A DNA stretch of 64,000 nucleotides from Nostoc linckia NIES-25 (GTDB lineage: Bacteria; Cyanobacteriota; Cyanobacteriia; Cyanobacteriales; Nostocaceae). The stretch lies in assembly GCF_002368035.1 (NCBI RefSeq), contig NZ_AP018222.1, positions 4,581,534 to 4,645,533 on the forward strand. The letters run 5' to 3'. A model generated the notes under the pieces. The model did not search any database. It was not told the origin of the DNA and saw only the letters and a list, made by a program, of their open reading frames with translations. The stretch's first letter is position 1. Each line of letters begins with the position of its first letter. Below are positions 56,025 through 63,063 of this stretch, one piece after another. Position numbers and translations under genes: made by a program.

Positions 56025-56077
56025 TGGAAAAAAAGTAGAAATTAAGTAGAATCGAGAAGAAATCTCACAAGCTGTCT

Positions 56078-58468
56078 ATGGAATGGGCTGATTTTTTAGC
56101 CGATGAAGCTACTACTCATAAATTATCCTCGGCGCTAAGGGAAGCTTTTGTAGAGCGTTTGAAGGTTGAAAACTTAGAGAAGAGTGAATTAAATCTTGCC
56201 ACTAAACTAGGCATTTCAGAAGATGCTTTTACAAAGCGGATGAATGCCGTTTATAAAAAGTTTGCCAAGAGTTATCCTGAGTTAGACAGGATTAAAAGCA
56301 GGGGTCAGCTAGAAAAGTTACGGGCTTGCCTGAGAAACAAATATAATGGCGGGCAAGATGTCCAATCAACTATTAAAGAAATTCATCACAATATTCCGCC
56401 TGCTGTTCCATTTGAAAAATTTGTGGGGCGTGAAGCAGAATTAGAAGAACTGCACCAGCAATTACAAACATCTCGGCAAGTTGCCATTGTCGCTGTGACG
56501 GGTATGGGTGGAGTAGGCAAAACTGAACTTGCTATCCAATACGCCAAACAGCATTTGCAGAATTATCAAGGTGGGGTTTGCTGGTTATCTGCACAGGGAA
56601 TAGATATCAGAATTCAGATTCTTAGATTTTTTGAATTAAAATTTAACAGAATTGTACCTGACGATAGGGAATTAGCAGATAGGCTGACATACTGCTGGCA
56701 GAATTGGCAAAAAGGTGAAGTACTCCTGGTGTTTGATAATGTCACCGACTACAAAAAACAGGTTCGGCGTAACTTACCCCCAGAATCACCCCGGTTTAAA
56801 GCACTGCTGACAACGCGCGAGAAATTTGATAGAACTTTGTCGCAATTATGCTTGGGCGTTCTCAAACCATTGGCGGCAATGAAATTATTAAAATCGTTGG
56901 TTGACAGAGAACGACTGAAAAGTGAACCTTGGATTGCGAGAAAAATTTGTAGAGACTTGGGATATTTACCTTTGGCGTTAGAGTTAGTGGGGCGATATCT
57001 GGATACAATGCCAGATTTGTCTTTGGAGACACTGCGGAAACGGCTAGAGAAAAAGCGACTGGAACACGAAGCAATAGCCAAGGCTAACCCATTAATGCGT
57101 TATGAATACGGGGTTGCTGAAGCTATTGCATTGAGTTGGGAACAGTTAGATGAGAAAGCACAAAGCTTAGGCTGTTGGCTGAGTTTGTATGCTTTGGCTA
57201 ATATTCCTTTTTCTGTTGAGACGATAGAAGATGACGATAAACAAGAACTTTGGGAGAAAGCCATAGCTGATTTACGGAAACTGCATTTAATACAATGGCA
57301 AAGTAAAGGAATTTATCGTTTACATCCACTGATTCGGCAATTTTTCCAAATGAAGTTGGATGAGTCAAGTAATGCAAATGAGGTTAAAACTGCTTTTGCA
57401 GCGCAGATGGTAGAGGTGGCAAAGCAAATTCCTCAACAGCCTAACCGTGAAGATATTTTCAACCTCACTCCACATATCCCTCATCTTGTAGAAGTTGCAA
57501 CCCACTTATCCCAGTATTTAGGCGATGAAGATTTAATCAGACCATTCACAGGGTTAGGCTGGTTTTATCAAGGACAAGGACTTTATCAGCAAGCAGAACC
57601 TTGGTTGCAGCAGTGTGTAAAAGTAGCTGAAAATCGTCTGGGTTTGGAACATTCTGATATTGCCACTAGCCTGAACAATCTAGCAGCACTTTATAAGTTT
57701 ACAGGACGCTACAGGGAAGCAGAACCCATGTATCAACAAGCTTTAGAAATGAAAAAACGTCTACTGGGAGACAACGATCCGATCGTCGCCACTAGCTTGA
57801 ACAATCTGGCAGAACTCTATCGTTATCAAGGACGTTACGGCAAAGCAGAACCCCTGTATCAACAAGCTTTAGAAATGAGACAACGCCTGCTGGGATACAA
57901 CCATCCCGATGTCGCCAATAGCTTGAACAATTTAGCATTACTCTACGGTTCTACAAAACGCTACAGCGAAGCTGAATCCTTATTTAAGCAAGCTTTAGAA
58001 CTAAAAAAACACCTACTAGGAGACAACCATTCCGATATTGCCATTAACTTTAACAATCTAGCAGCACTTTATAAATCTACAGCACGCTACAGCGAAGCCG
58101 AATCCTTATTTAAGCAAGCTTTAGAACTGAGACAACGCCTGCTGGGAGATAACCATCCCGATGTCGCTAGTAGCTTGAACAATCTAGCATCACTTTACTG
58201 TTCTACAGGACGCTTTAATGAAGGCGAATCTTTGTATCAGCAAGCTTTAGAACTCTACAAATGCCTACTGGGAGACAATCATCCCGATGTTGCCACTAGC
58301 CTCAACAATCTAGCAGGACTTTACTGTTCTACAGGACGCTTCAGTGAAGGCAAACCCTTATTTGAGCAAGCTTTGGCAATTTGTGAGCAGACTTTAGGTG
58401 TAGGTCATCCCGATACAATCACTGTTCGGGGAAATTATGAAAGGTTTTTAAAAGAAGCATATCGCTAG
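56078..58468 (+). CDS. NLR-like STAND protein: helical N-domain, NB-ARC and TPR
   Basis: The protein (796 residues) has an N-terminal helical domain (1-95), then an NB-ARC ATPase with P-loop GMGGVGKT (142-149), Walker B LLVFD (216-220) and a GxP-like motif in LGYLPLALELVGRYL. A winged-helix region to about residue 480 follows, then six 42-residue TPR units (each with SLNNLA..LY). STAND proteins of this design sense a signal through the repeats, oligomerise with ATP and fire through the N-domain, sometimes in antiviral defence or regulated death. The N-domain has no known enzyme motif, so the output is unknown. It has a close paralogue at 60598 and an upstream minisatellite. Confidence 0.88.
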   Translation: MEWADFLADEATTHKLSSALREAFVERLKVENLEKSELNLATKLGISEDAFTKRMNAVYKKFAKSYPELDRIKSRGQLEKLRACLRNKYNGGQDVQSTIKEIHHNIPPAVPFEKFVGREAELEELHQQLQTSRQVAIVAVTGMGGVGKTELAIQYAKQHLQNYQGGVCWLSAQGIDIRIQILRFFELKFNRIVPDDRELADRLTYCWQNWQKGEVLLVFDNVTDYKKQVRRNLPPESPRFKALLTTREKFDRTLSQLCLGVLKPLAAMKLLKSLVDRERLKSEPWIARKICRDLGYLPLALELVGRYLDTMPDLSLETLRKRLEKKRLEHEAIAKANPLMRYEYGVAEAIALSWEQLDEKAQSLGCWLSLYALANIPFSVETIEDDDKQELWEKAIADLRKLHLIQWQSKGIYRLHPLIRQFFQMKLDESSNANEVKTAFAAQMVEVAKQIPQQPNREDIFNLTPHIPHLVEVATHLSQYLGDEDLIRPFTGLGWFYQGQGLYQQAEPWLQQCVKVAENRLGLEHSDIATSLNNLAALYKFTGRYREAEPMYQQALEMKKRLLGDNDPIVATSLNNLAELYRYQGRYGKAEPLYQQALEMRQRLLGYNHPDVANSLNNLALLYGSTKRYSEAESLFKQALELKKHLLGDNHSDIAINFNNLAALYKSTARYSEAESLFKQALELRQRLLGDNHPDVASSLNNLASLYCSTGRFNEGESLYQQALELYKCLLGDNHPDVATSLNNLAGLYCSTGRFSEGKPLFEQALAICEQTLGVGHPDTITVRGNYERFLKEAYR

Positions 58469-58582
58469 CGATCGCCCCCTTTTTCCTAAAACTACACCAA
58501 ATTGATGCTACACAATACTTGTAGTTTAAAGCTTAAAAGCGATCGCCCATCAATTTTACCTTCAAACACTGAGAATAAATTT

Positions 58583-58837
58583 ATGCGAACAGTACCAATC
58601 CAATTACCAGAAACAGTATTTTCAGCACTTCGGAAAAATCCTGAAGAATTTATTCAAGAAATGCGAATTGCAGCAGCAGTTAAATGGTATGAATTAGGTG
58701 ACATTTCACAAGCTAAAGCAGCAGAAATCGCTGGACTAACTCGTGGTGAATTTATTAATGCATTATCACGCTATCAAGTAGATTTTATGCAATATACTGC
58801 CCAAGAATTAGCCGAGGAACTGGCAAATGTCGATTAA
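58583..58837 (+). CDS. UPF0175 antitoxin-like protein
   Basis: This 84-residue protein of the UPF0175 family has an N-terminal beta strand (RTVPIQLPETVFSAL) and a helix-turn-helix-like segment (DISQAKAAEIAGLTRGEFINALS). The start at 58583 fits the family; the longer frame from 58502 reads a spacer that recurs at 60093. It overlaps the next gene by 11 bp. UPF0175/DUF3368 pairs are taken to be toxin-antitoxin modules, with this protein as antitoxin and repressor. Confidence 0.88.
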   Translation: MRTVPIQLPETVFSALRKNPEEFIQEMRIAAAVKWYELGDISQAKAAEIAGLTRGEFINALSRYQVDFMQYTAQELAEELANVD

Positions 58838-59309
58838 TTGTGTAATTATTAACTCTTCACCTTTGATTGTTCTTTTAAAAAGTCAACAAGCAAATTTAAT
58901 TCCAGAACTATTCACAGATATTTTAGTTCCATCAGGTGTTTTTGAAGAAGTCACAACAAAAGATGATGTCGCATCAACACAATTACCTAGTATTTCTTGG
59001 ATACAAATAGTAGAAGTTAATACTATTGCACCTGAAGTAGCAGCTTGGGATTTGGGAAAGGGAGAATCACAAGTATTGAGTTTGGCACTAAAAAATTCAG
59101 ACTGTGCCGCTATTGTTGACGATAGAGCAGCACGGCGTTGTGGTCAAGCTTTAGGTATTACTACTATTGGAACAGGAGGTTTGCTGATATTGGCAAAAAG
59201 ACGTGGACTAATCCCAAGCATATCTCCTGGAATTCAAGCTTTGCGTGACGCTGGTTTGTGGTTGTCGGATACTTTGGTGAATTTGCTCAAACAACAAGCA
59301 GGAGAATAG
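58827..59309 (+). CDS. DUF3368 PIN-like toxin
   Basis: This 160-residue protein has a PIN-like fold: an N-terminal Ser/Asp-type strand (VIINSSPLIVLLK) and a conserved acidic cluster in LGKGESQVLSLAL and AIVDDRAARR. It overlaps the UPF0175 gene by 11 bp, the usual order for this module. It probably acts as RNase. Its last 22 codons and the following GCGATCGCC are repeated at 60028-60103, showing that a second copy once existed or was copied there. Confidence 0.87.
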   Translation: MSINCVIINSSPLIVLLKSQQANLIPELFTDILVPSGVFEEVTTKDDVASTQLPSISWIQIVEVNTIAPEVAAWDLGKGESQVLSLALKNSDCAAIVDDRAARRCGQALGITTIGTGGLLILAKRRGLIPSISPGIQALRDAGLWLSDTLVNLLKQQAGE

Positions 59310-59352
59310 CGATCGCCCCCTTCTCCCAAAACCACACCACGATCTCAAGCTT

Positions 59353-59859
59353 ATGCAACAAAATTCCACTATCAAAATTACTTTCGAGGATCTGGCTGTC
59401 ATCAAAGTTGGTAATAAAACCCGCTTGCCGTTGGCGGAATTAGATGCCTCCAGCCACATTCATGGCGCTTTATTGATTAATATTGGTAATCGTTTCGTCC
59501 CATATATGGGTTATTGGGGAGCGAATGACGTGTGTTTCTCTCAGTGGATTGAGGAACTCGAAAGAATCCGCCATGAGTTCAAAGGTAACGAACAAGCCCG
59601 CTACTGTTTCGATGAAGGGGAGCAAGGGCAGCCGGCATTTCTCTTTGAGCGAGAGGGCGAGATAATGTATTTATCCATCATAGATTCCGCGATATCGGAT
59701 GGCGAAGGGAATGACAAATGGCAGAAAGTAAGGTTTAGCTATCGGGAGTTTATCAGTGAATACGAAGCCTTCTACAAGCGATTTTGCGCCGAGTTGCAGC
59801 GATTAGCACCGACAGCAGCGAGGGAATGGGTTGGCAAGTTTCTGCGGCGGGCAGGCTAA
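59353..59859 (+). CDS. orphan protein of unknown function
   Basis: This 168-residue acidic protein opens with a beta strand (TIKITFEDLAVIKV), has a region with WGANDVCFSQWIEELERI and ends in an aromatic/helical C-terminus (YREFISEYEAFYKRFCAELQRLA). No family recognised. It lies between the DUF3368 toxin and a duplicated tail of that toxin (60028-60103), so it could be cargo brought in with the duplication. It may be linked to the toxin-antitoxin pair only by position. Confidence 0.6.
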   Translation: MQQNSTIKITFEDLAVIKVGNKTRLPLAELDASSHIHGALLINIGNRFVPYMGYWGANDVCFSQWIEELERIRHEFKGNEQARYCFDEGEQGQPAFLFEREGEIMYLSIIDSAISDGEGNDKWQKVRFSYREFISEYEAFYKRFCAELQRLAPTAAREWVGKFLRRAG

Positions 59860-60027
59860 CACTTGACGGTAGCGGACAGACGAAAGCCGCTGGTGGGTTG
59901 CCGAGGTTATTTGCCGCCGCTGCGTTTTGCCGTTAAACCGCTTCTTAAAAATCTAGAGTCAATCTTTAACAGAACTTTTATTTGCACTCGAATGAGTGCG
60001 ACAAAGATTAATAAAAAAGAACTCTAA

Positions 60028-60122
60028 TGCATGACGCTGGTTTGTGGTTGTCCGATACTTTGGTGAATTTGCTCAAACAACAAGCAGGAGAATAGCGATC
60101 GCCCATCAATTCTACCTTCAAA
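60028..60122. repeat. duplicated toxin tail and spacer
   Basis: Positions 60028-60103 match 59241-59317 (the end of the DUF3368 gene, one or two differences, including its TAG). Positions 60093-60122 match 58540-58567, the spacer before the UPF0175 gene. The remainder of 59860-60027 shows no gene; a run of GCCGCCGCT-type bases is near 59905. Confidence 0.9.
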
Positions 60123-60245
60123 CAGCGATCGCTCCTTCTTCTCTCTTCCTTTGCGTCCTTTGCAGTTCGATTCTCATAGTAATAGATCGAAGCGCGTAGG
60201 CGTAGGCCATCATAGACAGCTCAGGCGTTTTAAGTTCTAAATGCT

Positions 60246-60476
60246 TTGACCTTCTGAGGCTCGACGTTGACCTTCTGAGGCTCGACGTTGACCTTCTGAG
60301 GCTCGACGTTGACCTTCTGAGGCTCGACGTTGACCTTCTGAGGCTCAACTTTGACCTTCTGAGGCTCAACTTTGACCTTCCGAGGCTCGACGTTGACCTT
60401 CTGAGGCTCAACTTTGACCTTCTGAAGCTCGACGTTGACCTTCTGAGGCTCAACTTTGACCTTCTGAAGGTCAACT
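60246..60476. repeat. 21-bp minisatellite, array C (11 units)
   Basis: Eleven 21-bp units of TTGACCTTCTGAGGCT plus CGACG or CAACT; the array ends 121 bp before the second NLR-like gene. The complement of a unit shares AAGGTCAACGTCGAG with array B's AAGGTGCAACGTCGAG. Open frames on both strands are expected from the period alone. Confidence 0.95.
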
Positions 60477-60509
60477 GACAATGCCTAAAAGCGGTCACTG
60501 CTTTAAAAC

Positions 60510-60568
60510 GTTTCTATACAAATGTATATTTCCCTCAAAGAGAGGAGGTTTGCAAATCGAGACAAAGT
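60510..60568. promoter_or_regulatory. conserved block upstream of NLR-like gene 2
   Basis: GTTTCTATACAAATGTATAT, AAAGAGAGGAGGTTT and GAGACAAAGT parallel the block at 55963-56024. The AAAGAGAGGAG may be too far from the ATG at 60598 to be the ribosome-binding site, so it is probably transcriptional. Confidence 0.6.
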
Positions 60569-60597
60569 AAAATCAAAAATAAAGTTAATAAACTATT

Positions 60598-62484
60598 ATG
60601 CAATGGGCTAATTTTCTAGCCAAAGAAGCTGCTACTACTGGGTTATCTCTGGAACAAACGGTAGCTTTTGTAAACTATTTTAAGACTGAAAACTTAGGTA
60701 AAACTGAAGCTCAACTTGCCAGGGAATTAAACGTTGATATCCCTACTTTCAGAAAATGGATGGGCGAGCTATATGACAAATTTGCCCAGAATTATCCTGA
60801 ATTAGCTATTTCTAAAAGTCAGAGCAAACTAGAAAAGTTACAAGCTTACCTAAGCGCAAAATATAATAGCGAATTGGATGTCCTCAAACCATTAGCGGCG
60901 ATAAAACTATTAAAATCGCTAGTGGTTCAAGAAAGGCTGCAACAAGAACCTTGGGTTGCCAGAAGAATTTGTAAATTTTTGGGATATTCACCTTTGGCGT
61001 TAGAGTTAGTGGGGCGATATCTCAATAAAATACCGGATTTATCTTTAGAAATACTGCTAAAGCGGCTAGAGAAAAAGCGAGAGGAACATGAAGCCGTAGC
61101 CAATGCTAACTCATTGATGCATTACGAATACGGTGTAGCTGAAGCTTTTGAATTGAGTTGGGAACAACTAGATGAGAATGCACAAAGCTTTGGCTGTTTC
61201 CTAAGTTTGTGTGCTTTAGCTGACATTCCCTTATCTGTGGAGACGATAGAAGACGAGAAAAAACAACAACTCAATGAAAAAGCGATCGCCGATTTACTGG
61301 AATTGCATTTGCTACAACACAAAAGTAAAGTAATTTATCTTTTAAATCCCTTAATTCGGCAACTTCTCCGAATAAAATTAGATAATTCAAAAGAAGCGGA
61401 TGAAGCAAAAACTAAATTTGCAGCAATGATGTTAGAGGTAGCAAAGCTAATTCCGCAACAGCTTAACCCAGAAGATATTGTCAATTTTACTCCACATATT
61501 CCGCACATTACAGAAGTTGCAACCCACCTATCTCAGTATCTCAGTGATGAAAACCTCATCGCTCTGTTTACTAAATTAGCTTCGTTTTATCAAGGTCAAG
61601 GACTTTATCAGCAAGCAGAATCTTGGTTGCAACGGAGTGTAAAACTAACTCAAAATCATCTTGGTTTAGAACATTCTTATATCGCTGCTAGCCTCAACAA
61701 TTTAGCAGGACTTTATGAATCTACAGGACGCTACAGTGAAGCCGAACCCTTGTATCGGCAAGCTTTAGAACTGAGAAAACGCCTCTTGGGAGACAATCAT
61801 CTTGATGTCGCCACTAGCCTCAACAATTTAGCATTACTCTACGAATCTACAGGGCGCTATAACGAAGCCAGACCTTTGTTTGAGCAAGCTTTAAAACTGA
61901 GAAAACACCTGCTGGGAGAAGAACATCCCGATATCGCTACTAATTTGAGCTATTTAGCAGTAGTCTACGAATCTATAGGACGCTATGGCAAAGCCGAATC
62001 TTTGTATCAGCAAGCTTTAGAACTCTGGAAACGCTTAGTGGGAGAAGAACATCCCCATGTGGCTACTAGCCTGAACAATTTAGGAGCATTGTACTGTTTT
62101 ACAGGACGCTATAGCGAAGCCGAACCTTTACTCAAGCAAGCTTTAAAACTGAGAAAACGCCTGCTGGGAGAAGAACATACCGATGTTGCTACTAGCTTGA
62201 ACAATTTAGGACAACTTTACGAATCTACAGGACGCTACAGCGAAGCCGAGCCCTTTTATAAGCAAGCCTTGGAACTGACTAAACGTCTCTTGGGAGAAAA
62301 CCATCCCGATGTCGCCATTAGCCTGAATAATTTAGCAGCACTCTACCGTCATACAAGACGCTACAGGAAAGCAAAACCACTGTTTGAGCAAGCTTTGAAA
62401 ATTTGCGAACGGACTTTAGGTGTCAGTCATCCTACTACTATGACAGTTCGGGCGAATTATGCAAGTTTTTTAAGAGAAACATAA
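60598..62484 (+). CDS. TPR protein, NLR paralogue lacking its nucleotide-binding core
   Basis: This 628-residue paralogue of the protein at 56078 has N-domain residues 1-95 that align without gaps. It then jumps straight to the sequence that in the paralogue begins at residue 261 (DVLKPLAAIKLLKSL). The loss is 166 codons (498 bp) and removes the P-loop and Walker B entirely while keeping frame. The winged-helix part and six 42-residue TPR units remain (LRKRLLGDNH, SLNNLALLYESTGRY). Without ATP binding it could act as a decoy, adaptor or regulator of the full-length protein, or be a decaying copy. The reading frame shows no further damage. Confidence 0.85.
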   Translation: MQWANFLAKEAATTGLSLEQTVAFVNYFKTENLGKTEAQLARELNVDIPTFRKWMGELYDKFAQNYPELAISKSQSKLEKLQAYLSAKYNSELDVLKPLAAIKLLKSLVVQERLQQEPWVARRICKFLGYSPLALELVGRYLNKIPDLSLEILLKRLEKKREEHEAVANANSLMHYEYGVAEAFELSWEQLDENAQSFGCFLSLCALADIPLSVETIEDEKKQQLNEKAIADLLELHLLQHKSKVIYLLNPLIRQLLRIKLDNSKEADEAKTKFAAMMLEVAKLIPQQLNPEDIVNFTPHIPHITEVATHLSQYLSDENLIALFTKLASFYQGQGLYQQAESWLQRSVKLTQNHLGLEHSYIAASLNNLAGLYESTGRYSEAEPLYRQALELRKRLLGDNHLDVATSLNNLALLYESTGRYNEARPLFEQALKLRKHLLGEEHPDIATNLSYLAVVYESIGRYGKAESLYQQALELWKRLVGEEHPHVATSLNNLGALYCFTGRYSEAEPLLKQALKLRKRLLGEEHTDVATSLNNLGQLYESTGRYSEAEPFYKQALELTKRLLGENHPDVAISLNNLAALYRHTRRYRKAKPLFEQALKICERTLGVSHPTTMTVRANYASFLRET

Positions 62485-62512
62485 TCGCTAAGGTGTAGGG
62501 GCACAATATTAC

Positions 62513-62696
62513 GACTTACGCACTGTACAAATTAATCATGGTGTGAATTTACATGCATAGGTCGTTTCAGGCTTTTATTAATGATTATTCGATCGTAAAT
62601 AGACCCTCGGTGTAAGGGCACAGCAATGCTGTGCCCCTACGACAAATGTGGTTTTTTAATTACTTATATTTGGTATTTATTGTCAATGCGTAAGTC
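62513..62696. mobile_element. 184-bp inverted-repeat element with inner palindrome
   Basis: Ends GACTTACGCA and TGCGTAAGTC match those of the 120-bp element at 40947. Inside is a palindrome (62612-62640, arms GTAAGGGCACAGCA). Just before it, 62495-62510 reads like half of another palindrome (GTAGGGGCACAATATT), which suggests insertion into one. Confidence 0.75.
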
Positions 62697-62713
62697 CTAA
62701 ATATATTGCATTG

Positions 62714-62896
62714 GTGTCAACTTAAGCTCAAACTCTTGCCTCACAATCGTTTTAGCCCACCCCCAACCCCTCCCCTTGCTAAGGGGAGGGGAGGTTTTGC
62801 GTCAGCAAAGCCGGGGTGGGGTAACGCGGATCTTGATGGTAAATGAGTAGAACTCGCTCATCACCTTTCTATCAGGGTTTCACGTTAAGTTGACAC
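62714..62896. mobile_element. 183-bp MITE-like element, copy 2
   Basis: Same length and ends (GTGTCAACTTAA / TTAAGTTGACAC) as 39145-39327 with scattered substitutions. Copy 2 has CATTG before and CAATG after its ends, extending the pairing. No transposase. Confidence 0.88.
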
Positions 62897-62901
62897 CAAT
62901 G

Positions 62902-62961
62902 GTGAAGACACCCATCCCACAATAAAATTTATTGCAACATTTTAGTCTTGTCACGCCACTA
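62902..62961. mobile_element. truncated 139-bp element (right half)
   Basis: GTGAAGACACCCATCCCACA through CACGCCACTAG corresponds to 28080-28139 of the complete element; the left half is missing and the 183-bp element begins 5 bp away. Confidence 0.8.
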
Positions 62962-62985
62962 GTGGAAATCTTTGCCTAACTGGAA

Positions 62986-63013
62986 GCAAAAAAAGGGGCG
63001 ATATTTCGCCCCT
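62986..63013 (-). terminator. intrinsic terminator of the GH13 gene
   Basis: Read on the minus strand, stem AGGGGCGA / TCGCCCCT (62994-63013) is followed by a run of T (complement of AAAAAAA at 62988-62993). It lies 50 bp after the GH13 stop. Confidence 0.88.
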
Positions 63014-63063
63014 GTTTTCTGTTATTGCTTATTGGGATATTGCCTGCAAAGTAATATCTTTAA

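Noticed and set aside
60118..60498. LRRSTSS and VEPQKVN repeat ORFs
   Set aside because: Frames created by minisatellite C; codon use is simply the unit repeated.
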